A stretch of DNA of 64,000 nt from JANRLL01 sp033762715 (GTDB lineage: Bacteria; Pseudomonadota; Alphaproteobacteria; Rickettsiales; SXRF01): assembly GCA_033762715.1 (NCBI GenBank), contig JANRLL010000004.1, positions 1-64,000 of the forward strand. The letters run 5' to 3'. Shown here piece by piece: positions 8,725 through 16,968 of the stretch (position 1 is the first letter of the stretch; every line of letters starts with the position of its first letter). A model generated the notes under the pieces. That model was not told where the DNA came from. It worked only from the letters and a program-made list of their open reading frames with translations, and ran no database searches. Made by a program: the position numbers and the translations under genes.

Positions 8725-10113
8725 ATGATCATGCGTTACTCATTAGGCCTAATTTTGTCGTCGGTAATCGCCACTGCTAGCCAAGCGCTTGCGCAATCGG
8801 CTGCGCCCAGCCAAAGTTTCTCGCCGGCATCGTGGAATACGGCGCCACCTTACGTACAACGGTATGAACTAGGAGCTGCAACCGGTAGCGACGTGTTTGA
8901 CGATATTGTGCGCTTCAAAACCCGCGCACAATTAGCAACGGCCGATGATGGATATAATTTTGCCTATAAAGGCCCTGAAATCATTGCGGCGATGGGCGAT
9001 CATTTGCGTGTGTTTTCCTATCAGTGCGGCCGCCTTGTTCCTGGCGCATCTATTACCGGCGCCAGCTACGCGTTGCCACATGCATCTGCACAGGTAGCGT
9101 TTACCCCTGGCAACCGCCATATCTTCACCTATGAGCCCGCGTTAGGGCGCTGCAATCTATATACGGTTAGCGGCACGACGGTGACAGCGCTAGGTGCAGT
9201 AACCGGTGCTGATTACGCCACGCGCAGCGTCGTGATCCAAAGCTGTCCAGCGTCGCCTGGCTCCACCAATCCGATTTCCAATATTGCCATGTCGGATAAT
9301 GGCTATTTGGCGATTTCCAAAACCGCGTCTCCGTATGTCGAAATTTCTAAACTCTCGGGCAATATGTTTTATGCGCTAGCTCCTGTTGCAAGCCCTGGCG
9401 CACGGCCTAGCTATATGTCGTTTACCGGCGATGGCATGTTGTTTGTGGCCTCCGATGGCAGCAGCACCAATACGAAAGTATACGCGCAAACGCAGTCATC
9501 TAAATTTATACAACTTGGCAGCGCTCCTTATAATGGTCTTTCACAGCCTGCTTCCATGCCCACCAGCCCCAAGGCGGTATCATTCTCGCCTGATGGGCGC
9601 TATTTAGCGATGCCCTATACGACCGGCTCATCGGTATTCATCCATATATGGCGTATTGATGACGGCAATAAATTCGTGAAACTTACCAACACGGTTTTGG
9701 CTGATACCAATGCGTATTTGGGTATTTCGGCTTCGGGCACGCAGGCTTTAGTCAATGCGTTTGTCTTCTCACAAGACAGCAAATACCTAGCCATTGCAGG
9801 CTCTGACAGCTCATATGCCAATAATTATCTTGTCCTCTATAAAATCGATTCAGGCGATATTTTTACACCGGTTACGGTAAGATTGGGCGGCTATGAAACG
9901 GCAGATGCCACTCGTAGCATCAGTGCCATAGCCTTTGCACCCGATTCGAGCTATATGATTGTCTCGCTTGCCTATACCGGCAGCAACACAACGCGCCAAC
10001 CCTCCATCATACCAGTCAACCGCGTTACCCCTACTGTTTGGGGGGCGTTTAGTAGTGAGCAGGTGACATGGTCGGGGACATATATGCCTAGGATAATTGC
10101 GGTTCGCCGCTGA
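8725..10113 (+). CDS. Secreted WD40-like beta-propeller protein
   Basis: The protein has 462 residues. The N terminus is a Sec signal peptide (hydrophobic core LGLILSSVIATASQ, cleavage after ALA near residue 23). The mature protein has repeated blades with motifs such as VSFSPDGRYLAM, FAPDSSYMIV, MSDNGYLAI and FVFSQDSKYLAIAG, spaced 45-65 residues apart as in WD40/PD40-like propellers. It should fold as a periplasmic or extracellular propeller that binds protein or carbohydrate. It directly follows the pseudopilin gene, sharing its promoter, which suggests a pilus-associated or exported partner. Specific ligand unknown. Confidence 0.78.
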   Translation: MIMRYSLGLILSSVIATASQALAQSAAPSQSFSPASWNTAPPYVQRYELGAATGSDVFDDIVRFKTRAQLATADDGYNFAYKGPEIIAAMGDHLRVFSYQCGRLVPGASITGASYALPHASAQVAFTPGNRHIFTYEPALGRCNLYTVSGTTVTALGAVTGADYATRSVVIQSCPASPGSTNPISNIAMSDNGYLAISKTASPYVEISKLSGNMFYALAPVASPGARPSYMSFTGDGMLFVASDGSSTNTKVYAQTQSSKFIQLGSAPYNGLSQPASMPTSPKAVSFSPDGRYLAMPYTTGSSVFIHIWRIDDGNKFVKLTNTVLADTNAYLGISASGTQALVNAFVFSQDSKYLAIAGSDSSYANNYLVLYKIDSGDIFTPVTVRLGGYETADATRSISAIAFAPDSSYMIVSLAYTGSNTTRQPSIIPVNRVTPTVWGAFSSEQVTWSGTYMPRIIAVRR

Positions 10114-10233
10114 TTTTGACGGTTACGTGTCGGACGCATAGGGGGCAAAAATACGCTGTCATAATAAGTTCATACCGAATTAAACAGCTTTATGTTAATC
10201 TGAAATCAACATGATCGAATCTGTGTAGGTGCT

Positions 10234-10692
10234 ATGGCAACCAATGAAACAACCGAAGAAACCGGCGTTCGCCCTGGAGCACGCACGGTTAAAGCGCCAG
10301 AAGAACAATCGACCTCTGCTTGGTGGGAAGCGTTTAGCCGAGCCATCAAAGGCGATCTAGGTGGTTTTGCCGAGATATTCGCAGGTGGTGATGGAGTGGC
10401 TGGCGGCGGCCCTGCCGTTGTGTCGGATGCGATTCCTGTTTCTAGACCTGAACGCGGTGATGCCATCCGTTCGCTGACTGAGCGTAAGCAGGAACAATTG
10501 GCGGCAGAAGCTAGAAAACCACCGATGACGGATGAACAAAAATCACAGCTTATGGCACTCGCTAGCGGGGAACGCGCCAAAGGTGCTAACTATTCAGTTG
10601 CTGCAGCGTCGCATGCGAAAGAGGGCGGGCATGCGCCCGCGAATGTTGAGGTAGCTATGCCTGCACAAAGCGGTGCTTCGCTTGCTGTTTAG
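10234..10692 (+). CDS. Unknown small protein, low complexity
   Basis: This 152-residue soluble protein is rich in Ala, Gly, Glu and Pro, with one short amphipathic region around residues 35-55 (AWWEAFSRAIKGDLGGFAEIF). It has no domain I recognise. It is preferred over the overlapping antisense frame because its codon pattern fits the window, and because its stop overlaps the stop of ispH by four bases in the same way as three other convergent pairs here. A weak GTAGGTG lies before the ATG. Much of the chain is probably disordered. Confidence 0.6.
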   Translation: MATNETTEETGVRPGARTVKAPEEQSTSAWWEAFSRAIKGDLGGFAEIFAGGDGVAGGGPAVVSDAIPVSRPERGDAIRSLTERKQEQLAAEARKPPMTDEQKSQLMALASGERAKGANYSVAAASHAKEGGHAPANVEVAMPAQSGASLAV

Positions 10693-11645
10693 ACCGCTTT
10701 CCGGAAGAGGGGTTTTTCACCCGTTACTTCCGCCGGCAATTTAAACCGCGTATTTTCCTGAGTGCCTTCTAGCATTTTTTCCTGAGCGGGACGGATAGTT
10801 TTGATCGCATCTACCACGCCGCGCACCAGCTGTTCAGGTGCAGAGGCGCCGGCGGTGATGCCCACGGCGTTGATGTCATTAAACCAATCGGGATGTAGGC
10901 CGCTTGCATCATCAATCAAATAAGACGTGATGCCTATTTCCTCGGCCAGATCGCGCAGACGATTCGAGTTGGAGCTGTTGGCTGAACCAATGACGAGCAA
11001 TAGCTGCACATGCTTAGCCATCTCGCGTACGGCATTTTGGCGGTTCTGAGTGGCGTAGCAAATATCGCGCAGTTCGGGGCCGGCTATGTCGGGGTAGCGC
11101 GTTTTCAGCGCATCGATAATGTCGCGTGTGTCATCGACGCTCAGCGTGGTTTGCGTCACATAAGCCAATTTGCTTGGATCTTTGACTTGAAGCGTTGCCA
11201 CATCGGCGGTGGTTTGCACCAGATGCACGCCATTTTTTACACGACCGCTGGTGCCTTCTACTTCAGGGTGTCCCTCATGGCCAATCAGAATAATCTCGCG
11301 GCCTTCTGCCTCATAGCGCTGCGCTTCACGGTGCACCTTGGTCACTAGCGGACAGGTAGCATCGATGATCGGCAGTTCTCGCAGCTTAGCGGAGTTTTCT
11401 ACTCTTTCTGAAATACCATGTGCGGAAAATACGGTGATGGCGCCATTGGGAATTTCATCCACTTCATTGACGAAGATCACGCCTTTGGCGCGTAAATCGC
11501 CTACTACCCATTTGTTATGCACGATTTCATGACGCACATACACCGGCGCGCCATAAAGCGACAAGGCGCGTTCCACGATCTCGATAGCGCGGTCGACGCC
11601 AGCGCAAAAGCCGCGTGGTTGAGCGAGGATAATATCAAGCGTCAT
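10689..11645 (-). CDS. ispH: 4-hydroxy-3-methylbut-2-enyl diphosphate reductase
   Basis: IspH is the last enzyme of the MEP isoprenoid pathway and reduces HMBPP to IPP and DMAPP with an oxygen-sensitive 4Fe-4S cluster. The three cluster cysteines are present in RGFCAGV (near residue 15), DATCPLV (near 95) and DICYATQNRQ (near 195). The conserved HEIVHNKWV, HGIS and HEGHPEVEGT substrate-binding segments are there too. The length of 318 residues is normal. I chose the ATG at 11645 because it overlaps the zapE stop as ATGA, indicating translational coupling; an ATG three codons upstream (11654) is possible. Convergent with the gene at 10234. Confidence 0.96.
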   Translation of the reverse strand: MTLDIILAQPRGFCAGVDRAIEIVERALSLYGAPVYVRHEIVHNKWVVGDLRAKGVIFVNEVDEIPNGAITVFSAHGISERVENSAKLRELPIIDATCPLVTKVHREAQRYEAEGREIILIGHEGHPEVEGTSGRVKNGVHLVQTTADVATLQVKDPSKLAYVTQTTLSVDDTRDIIDALKTRYPDIAGPELRDICYATQNRQNAVREMAKHVQLLLVIGSANSSNSNRLRDLAEEIGITSYLIDDASGLHPDWFNDINAVGITAGASAPEQLVRGVVDAIKTIRPAQEKMLEGTQENTRFKLPAEVTGEKPLFRKAV

Positions 11646-12763
11646 AGACCCCATCCTGCGGACTGCATTTCCGCCAAGCGTGAAATGGTGCGTTTGAATT
11701 CAAAGTTGCCATCGCCTTCGGGATAGAGCTGATCGGGCGCTGTGGCAGCGGTTGCTAGCAATTTCACCTTATGCTCATAGAGTGCATCAATCAAGGTGAC
11801 AAAGCGTTTGGCCTCATTGCGTTTCTCGGGCGAAAGCTGCGGAATATTTTCCAACAACATCGTATCGCAGCGCTTGGCGATTTCAAGATAATCGGCAGGG
11901 CCTAAGGGGTTTTCACAGAGTTGTGCAAAACTGAAACGGCCAATCGAGCCGCTATAAAGCGGGAAGGTGAGCACGCGTCCAAGCACATGAATTCTACCGA
12001 CTTCCGGCGGTGCGCCGGCGCTTAAACGCGCGATGGTTTCGGTTATAAAATTATCAGCCGACAAGCCCAGCGGTGTCACATAGCGTTTGTCTAAGCTCTT
12101 AATTTGCTGATGGCGATAATCGGTCGGACTCGATAGCGACGCCACGCTCATGCGCTCTTCAATCAAGGTAATGAATTTGGAAAAGCGTTCACGTTGAATG
12201 CCGCCGGTATAGAGCGATGCCGGTGGGTGGTTGGAGGTGCTGACAATGATGATGCCGGCGTCAAATAATTGAGAGAATAAGCGGTAAAGCAGGGTGGCAT
12301 CGGCCACATCGGTTGCCTGTAATTCATCAAAACACAGCAGGCTGGTTTCACTGGCGATATCACGCGCAAGCAGGCTCACCGGATCGCCTTCGTTGCGCTG
12401 ACGCAGCTGATGCAGGCGAGCATGCACCTCCTGCATGAAAGCATGAAAATGCACGCGGCGTTTGCGCTCCACCGGCACATGTTCAAAAAACATGTCCATC
12501 AGCATTGATTTGCCGCGGCCGACATTACCCCAAATATAGAGGCTGCGCGGGGATTTGAGCTTAACGGCGCGTTTTAAAAAATTCCCAATATTAGACAGGC
12601 TAGTCGATTCGGCGTATTCCAGCTGTGCACGCAGTATGTCCAGTTTTTGGACAATATCACGCTGCGCCTCATCTTCCTTCAGTTCACCAGCCGCTAACGC
12701 GCGGTTATAATGAAGGATTAAGTTACTGATATATTTTTCTTTTTTAGTTATCGCACGTCTCAT
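11642..12763 (-). CDS. zapE: Cell division ATPase ZapE (AFG1-like)
   Basis: The 373-residue P-loop AAA-like ATPase has Walker A GNVGRGKSM (near residue 80), the FHAFMQEVH segment and Walker B CFDELQATDVADA, all characteristic of the ZapE/AFG1 family. In E. coli ZapE associates with the Z-ring and destabilises FtsZ polymers; mitochondrial AFG1 helps respiratory-complex quality control. Length and motif order are normal. It is upstream of ispH with a four-base ATGA overlap. It is transcribed divergently from panC across a 62-base gap. Confidence 0.93.
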   Translation of the reverse strand: MRRAITKKEKYISNLILHYNRALAAGELKEDEAQRDIVQKLDILRAQLEYAESTSLSNIGNFLKRAVKLKSPRSLYIWGNVGRGKSMLMDMFFEHVPVERKRRVHFHAFMQEVHARLHQLRQRNEGDPVSLLARDIASETSLLCFDELQATDVADATLLYRLFSQLFDAGIIIVSTSNHPPASLYTGGIQRERFSKFITLIEERMSVASLSSPTDYRHQQIKSLDKRYVTPLGLSADNFITETIARLSAGAPPEVGRIHVLGRVLTFPLYSGSIGRFSFAQLCENPLGPADYLEIAKRCDTMLLENIPQLSPEKRNEAKRFVTLIDALYEHKVKLLATAATAPDQLYPEGDGNFEFKRTISRLAEMQSAGWGL

Positions 12764-12772
12764 GACTAATCA

Positions 12773-12801
12773 TTAGCAAAAATTAATTATTTCAGTATAC
12801 T
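12773..12801 (+). promoter_or_regulatory. Putative promoter for panC and the module array
   Basis: TTAGCA (12773-12778), a 17-base spacer and TATACT (12796-12801) sit 25 bases before the panC ATG. GAGGA (12816-12820) serves as ribosome binding site. No other promoter is obvious until pyrE, so this may drive the whole block to 21249. Confidence 0.5.
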
Positions 12802-12825
12802 CTGGAGTTCGTACTGAGGAATAAC

Positions 12826-13677
12826 ATGCAAATATCGATCGCTCAAGACCTTGCAGGCTATCAGTCCGCATTAACTGAACTTGCCCGTCTGGGGAAGCGC
12901 ATTGCGCTTGTGCCTACGATGGGTGCGTTGCATGAGGGGCACGCCTCGCTTGTTCGCATCGCCAGGCAACATGCCGATGCGGTGGCGGTAAGTGTTTTTG
13001 TGAATCCAAAACAGTTCGGTGTCAACGAAGATTTCGATAAATATCCCAGAACCTTAGAGTCTGATATTCATACATTGCGTGAAGCAGGTGTATCGCTTGT
13101 TTATGCCCCGCCCATTCAAGATATATACCCCGAAGGCTACGCCACGACCGTGTCGGTTTCCGGCCTTGATAGCATCCTTTGCGGTGCTTCGCGCCCAGGC
13201 CATTTTAATGGGGTAGCCACAGTGGTCACCAAATTATTGCTGCGCACCCTGCCGCATGTCGCCATTTTCGGCGAAAAAGATTATCAGCAGCTCTGCATCA
13301 TCCGCCGCCTGGTGACTGATCTGGATATGCCGATTCAAATTATTGGTGCACCGATTATGCGCGAAGATGATGGGCTGGCGCTGTCCTCGCGCAACCGTTA
13401 CCTAACACCGGAAGAACGTGCCATTGCTCCTACGCTCTATCGCACGCTGACTGCTATGGCTGCGCGGCTGGAAAATGGCGAAGCACTGGCTGCTGTCTTG
13501 GAAGATGGCAAAAAACAAATTACCGCAGCCGGATTTAAACTGGATTATTTGGATGCACGCGCAGAAGGCACGCTGGCTGCGCTTGATACGCTCAACGGTC
13601 CGGCGCGATTGCTGGTTGCCGCCTGGCTTGGAAAAACACGTTTAATCGATAACATTACTGTAGGAACACATGGCTAA
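12826..13677 (+). CDS. panC: Pantothenate synthetase
   Basis: PanC joins pantoate and beta-alanine with ATP to make pantothenate, the precursor of CoA. The 283-residue protein has the nucleotidyltransferase HxGH motif in TMGALHEGHASL (near residue 35), the FVNPKQFG pantoate-binding motif, GEKDYQQL, and the KMSKS-like LALSSRNRYL. Length is normal. The last eight bases overlap the start of the next gene, an unknown ankyrin-like protein, so translation of the two should be coupled. panB is not in the window. Confidence 0.96.
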   Translation: MQISIAQDLAGYQSALTELARLGKRIALVPTMGALHEGHASLVRIARQHADAVAVSVFVNPKQFGVNEDFDKYPRTLESDIHTLREAGVSLVYAPPIQDIYPEGYATTVSVSGLDSILCGASRPGHFNGVATVVTKLLLRTLPHVAIFGEKDYQQLCIIRRLVTDLDMPIQIIGAPIMREDDGLALSSRNRYLTPEERAIAPTLYRTLTAMAARLENGEALAAVLEDGKKQITAAGFKLDYLDARAEGTLAALDTLNGPARLLVAAWLGKTRLIDNITVGTHG

Positions 13678-14689
13678 ATCGTCATCAAAAGCAGAGAAAA
13701 CTACCGGCCTACCGCAAGAGGAACGCAATCAGCTGCTCGCTATTATCTCCGACGGCGATCTGGAATTTTTTAAAGACCAAGATGAAGTGCTGGCGCGTGC
13801 AGATGATACGGATCGCTATATGATTATGAATCGCGCGGTGGGACATGGTGATCTGGCTATCCTCAACTATTTGGTAAATGAGCGCCAATGGCCGCTGCAA
13901 AATCCAGCCGACCAAGATAAAGGCTCAGTCTTGATGGATGCGCTGACCTCGGAAAGCACCGAGACGTATCTGTGGGCGGTGGATGCTTATATTAGAGCGG
14001 GTGATCCTTCTATCTGCGCCAATAGCACCGATCTTGCACAGGAATTACTGCGCCATGCCACTAATATACGCGATGTGGGTGGTATCTCCCGCGATGAGAT
14101 GGAATCCTTCAAAACCATGATGAGTGAATCCGTACGCTTGTATGAAGGGATTGGCAAAAAGAGTGGCAAGACCGATTGGGCCAATGAAGAAATTCATCGT
14201 TTCTACCGTGAAGTGATTGCATCTGCTGCGCTGGCTGTAGCACCGGAATTTATCGATGCGGTGCTGGATCTCGAAGCGCGCCGTGATCCTGGTGCCAATA
14301 TGATAAAAAACATTGACGGCTATATCAAAGAAGTTCGCGAAACCACCGATATGCTGCAATATATGGATGATGAAACCGCGCAAGCCACCCGCGAGAGCGC
14401 GGTTGCTATCTTGCAACGCAAGAAAGTAAAGCTGCTGCTGGCTCAGCCTAAAAGCGACGAAAATACGCAAGAACTCATCACCTGCTTGGAACATATCCAT
14501 AAGCACGGTGTAAAGCCAAATGGCGTGGAAGGCAGCAATACCAACCTGTTTAGAGTCTTAAAGCTTTCCAATGACGAAAAGTCAGCATTGCTGCCTGTGC
14601 TCATAAAACTAAAGGAAACGTCGCCGCGCTATTTAAAAGAGTTAGCAGACTATGCGTTTAGCAGTGAAAGACCAGGTAGAGTTGTATGA
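13670..14689 (+). CDS. Ankyrin-like module A protein (first of five paralogs)
   Basis: This 339-residue, soluble, helical protein of unknown function forms one copy of what I call module A. Its N terminus (GDLEFFKDQ ... AVGHGDLAILNYLVNE) aligns with the N-terminal halves of the proteins at 16969 and 19192, and has the helix-turn-helix spacing and GD/GH turns of degenerate ankyrin repeats. The C-terminal segment (NLFRVLKLSNDEKSALLPVL) also matches their module A ends. No signal peptide. Its ATG overlaps the panC stop by eight bases and its TGA overlaps the next ATG. Protein binding is the likely mode of action; the partner is unknown. Confidence 0.8.
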   Translation: MAKSSSKAEKTTGLPQEERNQLLAIISDGDLEFFKDQDEVLARADDTDRYMIMNRAVGHGDLAILNYLVNERQWPLQNPADQDKGSVLMDALTSESTETYLWAVDAYIRAGDPSICANSTDLAQELLRHATNIRDVGGISRDEMESFKTMMSESVRLYEGIGKKSGKTDWANEEIHRFYREVIASAALAVAPEFIDAVLDLEARRDPGANMIKNIDGYIKEVRETTDMLQYMDDETAQATRESAVAILQRKKVKLLLAQPKSDENTQELITCLEHIHKHGVKPNGVEGSNTNLFRVLKLSNDEKSALLPVLIKLKETSPRYLKELADYAFSSERPGRVV

Positions 14690-15783
14690 AGCATATACCT
14701 GATGGTTATGAAAACACTGAGGATGAGTGGAATCAACAGCCCGTTCCTCGGCATTTGAAACCTCAGGAACGCCGGCTTTTGATCGCTGCGGCTGCAGGTG
14801 GTGATTATGAGACATTGATGCAGGAGATGGTAACGATTAATGCCGATCACGGACTGCGCCGCGGACTGATTGATGCGATGATCGAGCATGATCAACTGCC
14901 AACGCTCAAGGCCTGCGTCGATGAGATGCATATGGAAGTCGATACGCTCATGGCCATGCAAATGGCTGTAAAACATAGCAAGCCAGAGATTATGGCCTAT
15001 TTGATCGATCAGTATGATGACGCACATAAGGCGCAAACGTCGGGACATAGCACGCATGTGTTGGAGCTTAAAAAGCTGATGGAAATGGCGGTTGCAGCCG
15101 ATATTAGTCATTTGGAAGAAATACTGAATATTGTTATCCCGCATTTTCAGAAAACCTGTAAAGATCTTAGCTTCACACATGAAGAAGTAGCGCTGGTTTT
15201 GGATAATGCGCTTGATGAGGCAATTAATACCGCCATCGATTCCGGTGCCAAGAATCGCCTTCGTTTACTGCTAGGTATAAAAGCGCGGCATTTAGATCCT
15301 GAGCATAATTATACCGAACTGGAGCAACTGCTGCATCATGCTCAAATCAAAAACGGCAGAACGCTGGGCGAGCCTATGCTATTTGATCTTATGCGAGGTG
15401 CTGAATGTCTAGCGCAGCTACGCAAACATGCTGTCATAACCTTGCTGCATATGCCAGCTGAGAAAGATATTGATGCCGAACTAGAAAAGCATCTACTTGC
15501 TTGGCAAGAGGAACACGCGAGTGCCGAAGCGCAGCAGCTTCCTTTCCTTGCGCATATTGACCGCTTAAAACGTCAGGCCAATCCCGCCAATCCCTTTGAA
15601 TCGCTTGAATTGCTCAAGGATGAGCAAGATAGGCTCCGGCAATTTATGATTCGTTTGCGAGACCGTAATAAGCAGCCCGCCTTTGCCGATAGGGTGGAGG
15701 CTGTATCGGCATTGCTAAAACCGTTAGCAGAAATAATATTTGGTGCTGATCGTGCGCCTGATGACATCATACGTGATAGGTAA
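14686..15783 (+). CDS. Ankyrin-like module B protein, divergent copy
   Basis: The 365-residue soluble protein aligns with the B modules of its three downstream neighbours. The start (RRLLIAAAAGGDYETLMQEM) corresponds to IRDAVRSGKVADVDQYKDRL in the next protein. A middle segment (KKLMEMAVAADISHLEEIL) and the C-terminal block (LLKDEQDRLRQFMIRLRDR) also align, but identity is lower than among the others. It opens with an ATGA overlap and ends three bases before the next gene. No catalytic motif is visible. Function unknown; helical repeat scaffold inferred. Confidence 0.8.
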   Translation: MKHIPDGYENTEDEWNQQPVPRHLKPQERRLLIAAAAGGDYETLMQEMVTINADHGLRRGLIDAMIEHDQLPTLKACVDEMHMEVDTLMAMQMAVKHSKPEIMAYLIDQYDDAHKAQTSGHSTHVLELKKLMEMAVAADISHLEEILNIVIPHFQKTCKDLSFTHEEVALVLDNALDEAINTAIDSGAKNRLRLLLGIKARHLDPEHNYTELEQLLHHAQIKNGRTLGEPMLFDLMRGAECLAQLRKHAVITLLHMPAEKDIDAELEKHLLAWQEEHASAEAQQLPFLAHIDRLKRQANPANPFESLELLKDEQDRLRQFMIRLRDRNKQPAFADRVEAVSALLKPLAEIIFGADRAPDDIIRDR

Positions 15784-15786
15784 AAT

Positions 15787-16959
15787 ATGGTAGAGCCAGC
15801 ATCTCAAGACCCAGAAATTCCTTTCGACGATAGCAACATTGTGACGCTTGACCGCTATGATTTGAGAAAAATCAGAGATGCGGTGCGTTCTGGCAAAGTA
15901 GCCGATGTCGATCAATATAAAGACAGATTGATGGATGCCGGAAAAACGATAAAGCGCTTCATGATTGGTGAAGCTATCATGCACCATCAGCCGGCCATGC
16001 TGCAATATTTGGCGTCAGAATTAGGGCTTTTGGAAGACCCGGTTTCTGCGTTGGAATATACGGCTCAAGAAAACTTCCCCGATGCATTTGACCTGCTCGC
16101 CAAAGGGTATCGTGCAAAGGTGCTTTCCGCCAGCCAGCCGATAGTTGAAGAACAGGGTAATGTTTCCAGCGTCGTAACACCTACCTTATCGGGCAATGAC
16201 ATCATGCGACCGGTACGAGACATGCAAGGCTTGCTTGAAATGGCAAGTTTTGGCAATTCACCTGTGATGATGGAAAAATCGTTAGACCTCGCTATTCCTA
16301 TCATGAAACTGTCTTTAGAGCGCATGGGTGCGACCGAGGAAGAAATCCATCAAGAGATCTACAGCCGACTTCTGGATCGTGCGCAAAAAGTGATTCACAT
16401 GAATAAGCCTGCCTTACTCAAAGCGATGATCAAAAAATCCGAAGAACATTTACCTGCTGCTTATAGTTTAGGACGTGACGATGAGCTAATAAAAGCAGCG
16501 CAGGTAAAATTAGGATTGAAAGAATATGCGAATACTGAAGAGCGAGAAGCGCTACAAGATACGATGCAGGAAAACAAGCTTCTTGTTTCGGCGGGTAAGA
16601 TCCGAGCTTTGTTACATACTGCAACCATAGAAACAGTGGAAGCAGAGGATGAAGCAGGCAAGCAAAAGCCAAAGACTCGCCTCGTGTTAAGCGATGAAGC
16701 ATATGAAGACATAAAAACAGAGCTTCGGGTATTGATGGATTATCATAAGCATCAGGATGACCAGAAACATAGGCCGCTAGAAGAACTGAAATTTTCGAAA
16801 GACGAAGAGAATAAAATGCCATTGCTCATGGCAAGAATGCGTGATGAGGCTAATGAAGCATTCCGCTCAAAGGCAATGAGTAATGCCCAGAAAAAAGAGT
16901 CGGACAACTTGCTGCAAGCGCTGTTTGATAAAGTGTTTTCACGATTCAAGGGAAGATAG
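15787..16959 (+). CDS. Ankyrin-like module B protein
   Basis: This soluble 390-residue protein is a free-standing module B. Shared blocks with the C-terminal halves of the proteins at 16969 and 19192 include the repeat start IRDAVRSGKVADV, the HQPAMLQYLASELGL helix pair, the DMQGLLEMA block, a conserved TRLVLSDEAYEDIKTELRVL segment, and the closing SKDEENKMPLLMARMRDEA. The C-terminal segment is the best-conserved part of the family and could be a binding or oligomerisation element. Ribosome binding site AGGTAA, three bases after the previous stop. Confidence 0.8.
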   Translation: MVEPASQDPEIPFDDSNIVTLDRYDLRKIRDAVRSGKVADVDQYKDRLMDAGKTIKRFMIGEAIMHHQPAMLQYLASELGLLEDPVSALEYTAQENFPDAFDLLAKGYRAKVLSASQPIVEEQGNVSSVVTPTLSGNDIMRPVRDMQGLLEMASFGNSPVMMEKSLDLAIPIMKLSLERMGATEEEIHQEIYSRLLDRAQKVIHMNKPALLKAMIKKSEEHLPAAYSLGRDDELIKAAQVKLGLKEYANTEEREALQDTMQENKLLVSAGKIRALLHTATIETVEAEDEAGKQKPKTRLVLSDEAYEDIKTELRVLMDYHKHQDDQKHRPLEELKFSKDEENKMPLLMARMRDEANEAFRSKAMSNAQKKESDNLLQALFDKVFSRFKGR

Positions 16960-16968
16960 AGGTACATT

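Noticed and set aside
10206..10580. 124-codon minus-strand frame opposite the gene at 10234
   Set aside because: The plus frame is longer and ends in the same stop-overlap pattern as other convergent pairs; the minus product is Ser/Pro/Ala-rich, as expected of a shadow.
14045..14506. 153-codon minus-strand open frame inside the first module gene
   Set aside because: Antisense shadow of a gene held in place by overlaps on both sides; no ribosome binding site and no sensible protein pattern.
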